Assembly: GCA_011037195.1 (NCBI GenBank)
Contig: JAAEAF010001529.1
Coordinates: 1 to 64,000, forward strand
Source of the DNA: Triatoma infestans
Taxonomy: Eukaryota > Arthropoda > Insecta > Hemiptera > Reduviidae
Direction of reading: 5' to 3'
DNA: 64,000 nucleotides
Position numbers and translations under genes: made by a program. Below, in pieces: positions 36,401 to 48,500 of this stretch (the stretch's first letter is position 1; every line of letters starts with the position of its first letter). Below the pieces are notes generated by a model. It ran no database searches, was not told the DNA's origin, and saw nothing but the letters and a program-made list of their open reading frames with translations.

Positions 36401-39400
36401 GTCGAAATCTATCACAATGTTAACATACCATAATCGAAACAGGTTAATAGAATTAAATGAATTCCGAAATTTGGTGCATTAATCATTGTCAAAATATATA
36501 ATGGGGGATAATAGCAAATGTATAAATCACTTTTACCTTTCTTATTAAGTTGCAATCTTTCATGAACTACTTCCGCCATTTTGGATACAATTAAATTCAT
36601 AACTTGTACATTTTTTTGAATACTGTTATGTCCAAAATGATAAACAAGTGGAGCCTGTTGTGAAAATCCTTCATCAACTGATGCTGGTCTTTCTACTAAC
36701 ACTGAACCTATAATTGAAAATAAATATAAATTTCTAGATTACCATTTTTTTTTTAATATGAATTTGTCAAAACGAAAATGAATTAATAAGTAGTTGGTAA
36801 ATAGTAAGAAACTAACCAACCGATCCTGGTACAGAAATCTGTCCTTGTCCCACGTCTAAATCTACAAAAACTGGTGTCCTACCCATTCTTACTGCATAGT
36901 TAAGAAGTATTCTGCAAACGGTAGATTTTCCTACATCTGTTGGGCCAACAACCATGGTAATTGGCCCTCTCTTTATTTCACTATCAACTTCTGCTTTTAT
37001 TCGAAGTTGTTCCAGGCAGGCATGACAGTTTAAATAAAACATCTAAAATATATTATACGTTAATCCAAAAACAAATGTCTTTTATTTATTTATTTGTTGG
37101 GGGAGACCCAATATGTTGCATAATCAGACCGATGGAAGTGATATTTCATATCAAAAACTTTTACATATCCGTCGAAAGGATTTTTTAGAAGATACCTACT
37201 CGACTTTCTAATTGGAGGTAATATAAAATATTTATTTGAAAAGTACATAGTTTTAAATTTTTATTTTATATATTTATTCATTGTATTAAGCTTTTAAAGC
37301 TAGTTACAAGAGAGCTATCTACAGGCCATAACATGAAAAAGAAATACAATATCTAGCGTAAGATTCAAATTTTAATGCACAATTTGTTGACTTTTGATAG
37401 CCTGTTCTCTCAGATCCAGCAGAATGCATTTAATATGAAACAAATTTTTAAGATCATATTTGTTTTGGGACCTAAAACGTATCTATGTTAGCCTTGTCTT
37501 GTTGTCTTATTGGAGTATTTAAATCTTCCTCGGTGAGAATATTCTAGAAATCAATACTAAATATACAATGTACACAGTTAATAATAACTAAATATACACA
37601 GTTTCAATAAAACATGATATTCGTTAATATTATAAATGATATGATTATTCCAACAAACAGAAAAGTACACATTTTTTCCCGCCAAGTGGATCTGAGAGAA
37701 CAGGCGTATCATTCAGAACGGATATACTGCAAAAAAGATATGGCTGAGAGCCATTCCTTGACATTAAATTATTATAAAAGCGAGTAAATGTGAAATCTGA
37801 GTTTTTCCAGATCTTAGTCTCTGAGACACGTTTCCACAATTTCAAGAGCTGATACTATCCTATTTCGCCTCAGAGATCCTAAAAAAATTCAGGCTAATTA
37901 TATTGGAGGAGCCTGCGTTTCCTAATACTTCTACTGCCTGGGATACCCAGTAATATTTTTTTCACTACTTCCTAATTATGAATCTTTAATAATTTTGTGA
38001 AACAAGATAACCTACGATCGCCTTCAATATTTAAACGCGTAAAACTAGGTCAAAATACTTTTAATACGTTGCAAGCAATCGAATACCTACTTATTTCTAA
38101 TCGGATAACAAAACAAGGTTGAGCGAACTAGTCCAAGCAATCTTCTATGAAAGGATAGACTGGACTTTGGAGACTCTCTCGGTATTACGTAAATTCTTGC
38201 CATGGATTTTACTATTTCATCAAATATTTTGCATCTATAAGAAAGTACTACTGGAGCTGATGGCTATATTGGTCTTTTTCTCCATTATCCAGCGTTCTGA
38301 GCGAATAACGAAGAGCTAACAAAAAGAATGCCAAGGTAAACATATTGTTTCACATATTTAACTAATTGCCCTTCGAACAAAATTTAGTTCAACAGAGAGC
38401 GCAAAAGAAATAGCTTTAAAATACTGTATTAATTTATTGGCTGAGTATGTCATATTCAATTCTGTATACAATCTATTCGAGATATTCGCCTTGACGTTAC
38501 ATTGGCATATTTAGCTTGAGATCATACTAATCCAATCGAAGCTTAAACGCGGCTTTAAAACCAATTCCGAACCTTAGTTTTAATGTAATTTCATTGTTTT
38601 GTTATTTTTGGCATGGTGGACAGAGAACATAAGAAATACATAGTAATACATATAGTAATTTTACATATAGAATATAATAAAATACATATAGTAATTTTTT
38701 TCATTTTCTTATTATTTTCTCGAAAAAGACTCAACGATGTTCTAAACTCGCACGCATTTAATGATCTACAATCTATTAATTTTTTTTTTAATATTTTTTT
38801 TGTCACTTTTTCTTATCCCTATTAAGAGGAAGAAGTTGCAATCGTGTCAGATTTTGGAAATTCAGTTTTTACTGGAAATACATGTTTTGAGGTCCCCTGA
38901 GTAAGATAAAGTTGTTTTCAGCGAATTGTATGTGTATATGGGTTAACAAAAGATCTCAAGAACAAAAAATCGGAAAGCTCAAACTTGGTACTGCCACCGA
39001 TTTAACAAGAAGTTCTCGGGCAAAAAAATTGTTTATTTTTTTTTGCGATTTTCTCGAAAACAGCTCCAACGATTTTCTTAAAACTTGGAATACTAACTGT
39101 ACCATATAAAACTATCACTTTTATTTTAACATTTTTCTGAAACAATTGTTTTTTGGGTGCTTTTGAGAGATCTGTTAAAATTCAAATGAATTTGTTCGAT
39201 ATTATTGGCGCTCTCTACAATGTAATCATTCTCTACCTGCCTCTGTTGGTAGGTTGGCATTTGCCCCCCACCACCACCTGTATATTTATATTAGGACCTA
39301 TGAGAAAATTTGAAATTTTAAAAATAACTGTATTAAGAGGAGTTCGAGAAAGTTGTGTGAGTGTTTGACACCAGATTTTTTTGTGTGTGACTTTACCTTA

Positions 39401-41048
39401 GGCTTAACCCTTAATAAGTTTATTGTGGTGACCGAAGGTTAATTCGTGAAGAACAATACAGCCACATAAGGAGGAATGCTAAAGAAATAGCCATCTTTAT
39501 ACACGAACTCTTTCCAAGCTCTTATATTCAAGCACTTGTAATATTTACTATGTGGAGCAGTGGGAATAATTCTCCCCCTGCTCGTAATAAAAATGCAATT
39601 ATATGCAGAACTATATCATTTATTTCAACGAGAAGGGACATACACATAACATTTCTCCATTCTCAAACAGTCGACTACCGACCATTTGCACACTCCACTA
39701 CTCCACCAGTAGGCTGTAGATCCTGGGCGAGACCTCCACTGTTCTGTAAAGAAGCTGCTATCCTCCAAGCCGACCAAGCCAGGGTGTCACATACAGCACT
39801 CAGTGGAACTCAACCCAAGATCCCACCGCTGCCAAATGCAATTATATGCAGAACATATATCATTTATTTCAACGAGGTGGGATAACACACTGTTAACCCA
39901 ATGTCTAGTACATTTAATCGTTTAGTAAAAATTGCAAGTATGATGTATATTATCAATTGGAGTTTTGATCTCATTAAGAGAAAGTCTGTTGAATGCCTAT
40001 ACTTTTTTTTTAATCTGCTTCTATGGAAATTATCAAAGCGATGATAATAAGATACATGATATATTAGAGAGAATTAATATTCTAAATCTATATCAGGGCA
40101 GTTTTACATTAAAGTTAAGTAATCCAGTAATCTTTTTCAAACTTATTATTCACAGATTTAAAAAATAAAAACAAAAAATCCCTTAGCTATTTTTTTTTTA
40201 ATTAAGGCGCGTCAACATCTATGGTCATTGCGCCCGGAGCCTTCTCAGTGCACTGCCGGCCTCCGGACAGTTTCTCTCGTTACAGACAACACTGTCCAAC
40301 ACCAGACAGTGAGCTGTAGGGGCTCTTAGGAAGGCAATCTAAGGGCAGCACAGCAGGACTCGAATCCGGGTCCTCCGCGTGGGACTCCAGTGCGCTCACC
40401 AGTGAGCTAATCCCTTCCCTATCTTTTTTTTTTAGAGTAAAGAATCTGATTCCTTTCATCGACCATCCAATAAAGAGCTTCCTCAAGGGTGCTGCAGATT
40501 AGTTCAGGGTCTTTATTACTAGGCTAAGCCCAAAATCTATTCGGTTGTGAAAATGGACTTAAGGATAATTTTTTTTTTCAAATAAAAAAATATGGATAAT
40601 AGAAAAATCCGCTTTTGATTTGAATAAGAGTTATCTTGCGTTAACAAAAACCGTAATGGAAATATAGACAAAAAAATATATATGTATATGTTTATCTTAT
40701 CTACTCACCATAGGTGTCTCTTTTGCTACATAGCTGATATCTTTTCTTCCCTTAAGTTCTAACGTACAGCCTTGCCATGTAAATACTGCTAATTTTGCTC
40801 CTATCCCAAAAGTATAAGTTTTTCCTTTGACTAGTTCTGTACCAAATATTTCGGCATAACCATTTTTTAACTATAAGGCATTAAATTATAGAAAATTAAG
40901 AAAATCACTCAAAACAGATAAAATAATAGATTTAGAATAATTAAGTTACTTCTAAAGTAACAGTTTCATTTTTTTGTTCAACTTCGAATCTTAATTCTTG
41001 ATCAGCTTCCAATACAATTTCCTGCACTTCTGATTCTTTGTCTGACAT
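33414..41048 (-). CDS. CLP1: Polyribonucleotide 5'-hydroxyl-kinase CLP1
   Basis: CLP1 is a nuclear RNA 5'-kinase: a subunit of cleavage factor II in mRNA 3'-end formation and of the tRNA-splicing endonuclease complex. Eight exons join in phase: 41048-40950, 40870-40709, 37042-36817, 36707-36537, 36179-35989, 35647-35428, 33809-33716 and 33525-33414 (1275 bases, 424 aa plus stop; human is 425). The start gives [20 protein letters not shown]. The N-terminal domain covers about 1-100. The P-loop GPTDVGKST is at residues 120-128 (Lys126, Ser127, Thr128), followed by FVDLDVGQG (Walker B Asp150). Arg139 corresponds to human Arg140, the residue mutated in a human neurodegenerative disease. Later landmarks are [34 protein letters not shown] and, at the C-terminus, [16 protein letters not shown]. 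All catalytic motifs look intact. Introns 2 and 5 carry SINE insertions. Identification is firm. Confidence 0.97.
35705..35930 (-). mobile_element. tRNA-derived SINE, copy 4
   Basis: In CLP1 intron 5. On the minus strand: GGGATTAGCTCATTGGTAGC (box A), GGTCCCGGGTTTAAATCCG (box B region), then the body with CACTGCCTGGAGGCCGGCAG. Same strand as CLP1. Confidence 0.75.
37050..40200 (-). other. Large CLP1 intron 2, mainly repeats
   Basis: Intron between the exons ending at 40709 and starting at 37042. No CLP1 exon is missing, since the protein aligns without a gap. From about 38815 to 39420 there is a plus-oriented partial copy of the abundant noncoding repeat (ATTAAGAGGAAGAAGTTGCA at its tip). 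A 48-bp direct repeat is at 39592-39637 and 39834-39882. The part from 37200 to 38800 is unrecognised. Confidence 0.5.
40202..40420 (-). mobile_element. tRNA-derived SINE, copy 5 (most complete)
   Basis: In CLP1 intron 2. On the minus strand: AAGGGATTAGCTCACTGGTG (box A), GAGGACCCGGATTCGAGTCC (box B), a middle part with GGACAGTG/CACTGTCC inverted words that could pair, and the end GATGTTGACGCGCC. The spacing between the boxes fits a tRNA-like Pol III promoter. Confidence 0.8.
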
Positions 41049-41269
41049 TTCGAAATTGAATATTATAGTATTATTCTTTACTAAAAATAAAAAACTACTA
41101 AATTGACACTTCGTACGTTGTGGTACTACTTTCCACACTACCTACCAATAACCTTCCGATCTCTGGTTAACATTGACTAGACAGGCTGCCAAACTGTTTA
41201 TGAATTTACAGGCATAGTAATTCTAAAATCTGACAAAAAACTCAAAACACCGCTGAAGTGCCTATTAAT

Positions 41270-41460
41270 TTCGGCGTGGCATAAATTACTTTCTCTACTG
41301 CAGTAAGAGAATAATTTGCATTCGTGTTAAATTTTCGAAATTGAGTTTACGCTGGAAATACATATATGTTTGGACATTAGAAGAAAAGTTAACGTTGCCC
41401 TCTCCCAGAACCCGCAAAACTCAGTTTACTAGAAAGTATTTGAGATTAAAGGATATTATT
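41270..41460 (+). repeat. Abundant noncoding repeat, outer end
   Basis: CTTTCTCTACTGCAGTAAGA hairpin-like tip, then GTTAAATTTTCGAAATTGAG and the CGCTGGAAATACATAT box. Upstream of CLP1 (minus start at 41048). Confidence 0.6.
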
Positions 41461-42785
41461 AATTATTGCACACTCCAGGCCACCGTACCTAGCGCATAGC
41501 ACCAAAACCAGTGCCAATGGTCACAGCCTCGACTACACATTAGGCTACACAGTGCCACGGGGAGGCAGACCTCTACATATTCGTCTACTCCTTCTTAATA
41601 CCGCTACTTCTCAAGCAAACTCCACAAAGTCTTTGAAATTTATAGAACTTTTCGTCGATTCTTTAAAATCTCCCGGCCAGTTATCTCCCCATCATTTCAG
41701 CTTGAATTCCGTATGGATTCTTGCCTCGCCGAGGAGAGGACACCGGAAGAGAACGTGGTGCACCGTGTCCCGTTCACCGCATTTACAATTCGAGGAATCT
41801 TTCAATCCAGCTCCTAGAGCTTTGAATTGAACTCCCCATGGCCCTGAAATATTTTGTAACTGTTTGGAACAGCTCCAACCATCGAATCGACAGTTTGTGA
41901 GACAGTCAGATGTGGTTCTCCCTTTCTCTGCTTATCCTAGCGTCTCTGCCATTTCCCAATCTCGTACTTTCGGATCTTTTTGTTTACAAGGGCAGGAGGC
42001 ATCTGACTAGACAACTCCTCACCATCATGACTATCAGTGGGTAAGGGTCTTTATTTCTGCGAGGAGATCGAGCGGCAACACACTAGCGACCCCAGTATGG
42101 AGACCGTGGAGGGTGTCGCATAGGCCGTTGTTGCAGAGCACAAAGTGGCTCTTTGCATCCGTAATAGAGTGCCGCTATACGACCGCATACCAAGCTTCAA
42201 AAGAATAACAGGCAGCTGCGTACGTTGCAACATCCTCTATCACGCCCTTATAGATGGTCAAAGCCACACCAGTCTTCAGCCCCCACTCACCATGCGCTAC
42301 TCTTTTGATCCCCTGGTACAAATGGAGAATCTGGAGGCAACCCTGAATATGGAGAGAAAGCTTCCAATCCAGCAGCACGCCCAGGTACTCAAACTGGGTT
42401 ACGTAGACTATTCTTTGTTCGTCTATCTGATCCAGGGAGACGACTGGGCTGAAGCTTGCCTTTCATTAGCATCACTTTAGACTTCTCGAATGAAATCTGT
42501 ACCTTCTCTCCTTGACACCAATTCTTTATCTGAGACACTACAATGCTAGCACGCTCCTCTAACTCCCAACGAGAATCTCCATGGACAACTATTGCGAGGT
42601 CATCAGCGTATGTATCCGAATCACGATAATCTATAATCTCTATATGCTCGAGCAACTCATCCATAACTAGATTCCACAGAAGCGGGCCCACCACCGAGTC
42701 CTGCGGACAACCTTTGATTACTGACCTTGATATCTCACCGGCCTGAGTCACTAGCACCACCCCCCTTTGGGTAAGGTAGCTAACA
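41460..42785 (-). mobile_element. R1-like LINE, 3' half (RT palm to C-terminal zinc region), decayed
   Basis: Minus strand. From 42760: VIKGCPQDSVVGPLLWNLVM, then DTYADDLAIVVHGDSRWELE (the YADD catalytic box is intact; GCPQG has become GCPQD). After a frameshift, QFEYLGVLLDWKLSLHIQGC. Near the end, CKCGERDTVHHVLFRCPLLG is the zinc-binding C-terminal region of R1-type elements. Frames change several times and stops occur, so it is inactive. The endonuclease and 5' part are absent. Confidence 0.8.
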
Positions 42786-42939
42786 GCAGCTTAAAGTGAT
42801 TTACGAATGTAGGAGTTTTAAGAATTTTAAAGAATGTAGCCAAAATTAAGAACAAAAATCACTTCCGGTTATATTATTCGCCAAACTCATCTTATTATTT
42901 TTTAAAATAAACTTAAGTGTCCAGTCTTTCCTCCAGACG

Positions 42940-44095
42940 GCAGCAGATCTTTTTGCTTCCTTTTTTAAATGAGATTAAACCCCAGGTAGATAAAATCTTG
43001 GGTTCAGTTCAATTTGCGGCCTTGTAGATAAATATCTATTTCCTTTCTGTAAGTCAAGAGATGTGTTTTTCCAAGGATGCTGATACCGGATTTCTTGCTT
43101 ACATCTGTAAGACTGCATACCATAAATTTTAATTCTTCAGAAGTTTTAGAAATTAGCGGAATATCGACGGCAAAGCGTAAATGGTTTATATTTATCTTCT
43201 ACTCTTATGCCTCATTTACTCCAATTTAGCTGTTCAAACATTTCTTGTAAGAAAGGCTCCATTGAAGAAAAGGGGTGAAAGCGGATCTTCTTGTTTAACA
43301 CCTTTTAGGAAACTAAAGTATCGTCCCGGTTCTTCTAATAAAATTCTTGCAGAATTATTTTGGTATATGTTTTTGATTAAATTGATGACTTAAGATGGTA
43401 AACCTTATTTCTGTAATGCAATGAAGAGGAAAGAATAGTCCAAAAAATCAAATGCTTTGGTGAAGTCAACAAGGCCGATAGAGTCCAATTTGAAATTCAC
43501 GTTTTTCTATCAGTTGCTTTCACAATTAAAGATTATCTAAGATAGAGTATCAACTTCGGAAACCTGCTTGTCTTATGGGCTGATAAATATTTAAAGTTGG
43601 TAGGTATTTCGAATGAGTACCATTAAGACCTTACCAATACTAGTTACTTATATCGAGGGAATTTTCTTTTCTATGTAGTAAAATTATATCTGCTCTCTGC
43701 CATTATATAAGTATTGTTTGCTTTTGTAGAATTCTATTAAATAGCGCCATTAACTCTTCCATCATACTTGGGGCTACCATTTTAATCATTTCATTAGTGA
43801 TTCTGTCCTTACCAGGCGTTTCATCTTTTTTTAATGTTTTCAGAACTTCGATAACTTCCTTGTTCTGAAAGGCACATAATTCTTGACAGCCAACTTCACC
43901 GACCTATAAGATTTTTTATCTGTACAACTGTATAATTCCTCATAGAATTCTGTAGCTCTGTTGCTAATATTTCCTTTATTGATTTGTATTTTTCCACTAT
44001 TATCTTTAAATTCAATACTCCACAAATGCCTCCTGCAGTTTTTTTTAATCTTTTTTATAGACCCATCCTTTTCAGTTAATTTGCCTCGAATGCCT
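42940..44095 (-). mobile_element. Second LINE relic (RTE/CR1-like RT), heavily mutated
   Basis: Minus strand, several frames. KKDETPGKDRITNEMIKMVA follows a start region with RATEFYEELYSC; then IGLVDFTKAFDFLDYSFLF, KGVKQEDPLSPLFFN and a decayed end with FIYLG. These are the ordered RT blocks of non-LTR elements. Many stops and frameshifts. Confidence 0.75.
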
Positions 44096-44099
44096 TATG

Positions 44100-45586
44100 T
44101 AGGCATAACAAAACGGTAAAGTCTATACTAGACACAAAAGTCATCGCCCAAGTAAACAATTAAATGTTAGATAACAAAAATTAATCACTTATTTTCAAGT
44201 TCCAGAAAAACAATTTCTATATCTTGCAAAAACAGATTTGTTTCATAGTTAAGATTAAATGTTGAGTTATATTTATAAATATTTGCGAAACTAGTACTTA
44301 CTATTTTTCTAATTAACTATTATTAATAATTCTTTTGGATCATGGTTTTTTTATTTGGAATTCATATAAAATCTGAACAATAAGAAATATTTTTAACAAT
44401 TAAAAGAGAATGAGAATAAAAAGCATCTACCTAAGATACTTTACTTCAGTTGATTAATTTTACCCTCTGGCGTAGTTGCTTCTGTCTCACCTTCCGGTTT
44501 TTCTTTCGCAAGATTGAAGCGAAGGAAGTCCATTTCTATTGTTTCTAGTCCAGTATTTTAAGAAATATGTATTTGATGGGAGTATCTGTTATAATATCTT
44601 ATAAGCGATTAGTAGTCATTGTTTTTGCCTTGAGTATAAAAAATCTCTTCAACTCAAAAGGAGAGGAAGTACTAACTTTCCTCTATGTACGCCATAATAG
44701 AATCTAACCATCTTCACTGATAAACTAAATAAATAAATTATATGAACAAGCTAACTCTTCCCAATCAAAATATTCTAAACATGTCAAAATTAAATTAAAG
44801 TCTTTTAATAAACTTATTAAAATAAAAACCGGCTCGATGATTTTTTCAAATGTATTAGCTTACTCATTCGGCAAATTTTTTACATCAGATTCTTTTACTT
44901 TCTGATGTCAAAAATTAGTATAAAATTTTAAAACTAAAAAAGAACATATGAGAATACCGTTAGACAGAAAACAACTTACTTCAATATAAATGCAATCTAT
45001 CTGGTTATATATGTATATAATTATACAAGGAAGTATATATATAAAATTCACTAATTCATTCATTCATTTATATATATCTATATATATATTAAATTTTTAC
45101 AAAAGGAAGGTAAAAACAAAGAGCTAAAAAATTAAATAATTTATTAATTAAATATTCAGTGAAATCATATATTTATAGTTTATCCATTTGCTAGTTGCAT
45201 TTTCTTAGAAAAAAAATATATATTTTACATAAAATTATGTTCTGTCACAAAATGAAAAAATATACACTTTTACAAACTATAATAAGGTTTTAACATTTTT
45301 GATTAAAGTAATTTTTGTTTACTTAAGCATTATATCCAATTAAAATTATGTATGCAATTAAAATTAAATATATTTACATATATACAAATATGTGTGAGTG
45401 TGTATATAAATATATATATGTATGACTATATATATAAACTTAATTTCACAAACAAAGGAAACACTAATCGACCAGGTAAAAATATGTTACATTCTTGAAT
45501 TCTCTCTGCCTGCCATATTCACAACTTGAACTTAGTTTTTTATTTATACCTTTCTTTTTTAATATATTGAAGAGCTAACTACAGAT
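44100..45586. other. Intergenic and FLASH 3' flank
   Basis: AT-rich, with TA-rich runs at 45000-45100 and 45370-45440. The FLASH-like gene ends at 45587, and its 3' UTR must lie in the upper part. A small minus-strand ORF at 44441-44533 has an acceptor-like ACTAG upstream, but no known relative. Confidence 0.4.
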
Positions 45587-48500
45587 TTAATCTAATGTTA
45601 CTTTTACTCCAAAATTTAGCGGCCGTCTTGCTAGAATAACTTTTTTGTTAGGACTGGACACACTGTTACAGGAATTTCTCAAGGGAACTGCAAATTTGTT
45701 TGATTTGTTGGTCATATCATTTGATCCTATATTACAACTAACTGAAGTTTTGTTATTTGAATAGTGTTTTACAGTTCGAGGCACTTCTTTCTGATTGTCT
45801 GTTTCTCTTAGTTTTTTGCAAGATCTATGATCTGAATCAAATGTAATAGGTTTCAAAATCCATTCTTTTACTTCTGAAACTTTATTATGATTTGTACAAT
45901 TTATATCTGGTGATTTTATTACAGTATTACTTGCGAAATCATCATCTGAAAGCGTCGTTGATACAAACGCAGGTTTCTTAGATGATCTAATGATAACATT
46001 GGGAGACTTTTTCAGATCCTTGAGAGAGGTACAGCAACGTTGTAGATCTTGATTTATGTTTCCACTAAGTACGTTGCTTTCAGTCTTATCAACATTCGAT
46101 TTCCATTTTTCTGGAGTTTTTTCATTATAATTGGATGTATCAGTGTCTTTAGAAACATTAACTGTGCAAGACACTTCATGCATCGAAGCAGGAATATTTT
46201 TTAACCCTCTTGCGCATTCTTGGCTTTTATATTGCAAAGAATGTTTATTACTTTTCCTTAAATGAGATGATGGTTTGAAATTCTGGACACGTATTCTATC
46301 GCAATTTCTTTTAATATTTAAACTGTGAGTTACTATAGTTTCATTATGGGCTGGAGCTTCTGTTGGTGGATTTACACTTTCTTTTAAAGTATTGCTTCTA
46401 ATAGCATTTTCTTTAGTTGTCATTTTTTTATTCTCACTTGAGACTTCAGTTGTATTTTCAATATACTTTTTTCTACAATCACTAAGATAAGTATTTGTAC
46501 TTGGGGTGCATGATTTATTTGGATGCAATTCTTTAACATTATTATCAGGCTTATCTGCATTTTCTAGCGAATCATTTGATTTTTTTCTATCAGGAACAGA
46601 ATGTGTGGTGAAATCATTAAAAGTCTCTTTTTTGTTGATCTTTTCAATACAATTATCAATGGTATTATTTATGTTATGAAGTCTTGTAATACCTTTCTGA
46701 TCAGTTTCCGGCACTGATTCATTTCTATTGACTGGGAATTCCAGAGCGATTTTTTCACTATTCTTTTCAATTAACACATAAGGGGAGTTTTCATTTGAAA
46801 TTTGACTTTGCAACGGCTTCTTATTACCGTTCATAGTTAAGTCAACTACATTTAGGTCGTTTGAAAGATTCTTCTGATTTGTTGGATCCCCAAGCAAGGT
46901 CCCTCTATTTTTTTTTAAACACGATGGACTTAGTTTAGATTTTTTAGGAGAATAGGTCTGGGATCCCTTCCCTTGAGGACTATGGTGCAAATCTTTACCT
47001 TTGACTTTGTTTTTTGCGCATATGGTGATTGCGATTGGGTCGTTAAAATTATTTTTGCAAATTCTCTTGACTTTTTCTTCTTGCTGACTTATAAACGCAT
47101 CATTAATGGCGAATCTATTACTTTTCGTTGGCGTATCATTAACAATGGAAGATTGTTTCGTAGAAAATTTTTCTTCAGTACTCTTATTATATGTGATTAT
47201 GCGAGGTGTTTTTCTTGGATATAAAATATTGACTGGTTTCTCATTAAAATTTTTCTGGTTTGAAATAGAACTTAAAGTACTTGTGATTTGATTACCCTCC
47301 AATTTCTGGTAAACTTGGGAAAATGATTTATGATCCATGTTTGAACTTAAAGTTTTATTACCAGCAACAGGTTTAGATAATGATTTTACAGGTGTATTTA
47401 ATGGAGATATTTTGGACTCAACCTTTGTTAATGCCGAAACAAATTGTGTCGTATCGTCAAATTGCCCTAATACAGAATCTTCATATTTGGATTTAAAGGG
47501 AAAATTAAGAGTCGAATCAATAGAAGAACCTGTATTCTTATTTAAAACTGATGCCGAAGATTTACACGAATCGGTCTTTAGCGGAGAAAATATTGATTTC
47601 ACTCGCTGCATATTGCTTCCTACTTCTTCAAAAGGTCTTACTGCTTTATTCGTACTTACAGAAGTTATTCCCTTTTCTGTAGATAGCTGTTCATTCTGGC
47701 TTCTGTTCTGAATAACAGTATTGCTATTTATGGCATTTCGTTCAGGTGAATGATTAGTAAGTATGGGATCTGGTTTCTGTTCCGCTGGTTTAATGGAAGC
47801 CAAATTAAATTTGGCATTTTCAATATGAGCACTACAAGAATCCTCATAAACTGTGGGTGAGTTTAATTCCAGAAGTGGTGTTGTTTCATTACTATTTTCT
47901 GCCCATTTTAATGGACTTCCAAATAAATCTTCCAACACATTATTTGGGCGAGTTTTACTACTGTTTAGTTTGTCTTGATCTATATGTTTATTTTCGTTAA
48001 AAGAATTGGTAACACTTGAGGATGTGGCTGGCATAGTTTCAGTAGTTCGAATTTGTTCGCCTTCCTTTTTTTCTTTTACATTATCTACAGTTTTAACCAA
48101 ACCATTCCAACAATTTGAAACAGGTAATATGATCTTTTTTGATGGCTTCTTAATTACGGTTGAAGACAAAGGTCGTAAGAATTTTGGAGTATCACTTTTT
48201 ATATCGTTAACAGTAGGTTTTGTACTTTCTTCTAAATTTTGTGATTTGGTCTGAGAAGTTTGTTGATTAGATTGCTCTTTCCTAAAAAATAATTCATTTT
48301 CACAGGTCCTATTCCCTATTTCCAAACCGTTCATTTCCTTTTTATTAATTAAATTATTTTCCACAGAAGGTAATTCTAACAAAGGTAAGGCTTTTAAAGA
48401 TTTATTCTTTTGATCCAAAGCAATATTTTTTGCATTGTTTTTTAGAAATGTTGTACTCTGTAAATCGGTATTAGGTGGAGGCTCTAATGACTTTCTACCA

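Noticed and set aside
41552..41830. 92-aa plus-strand ORF
   Set aside because: Antisense of the zinc-region end of the R1-like LINE.
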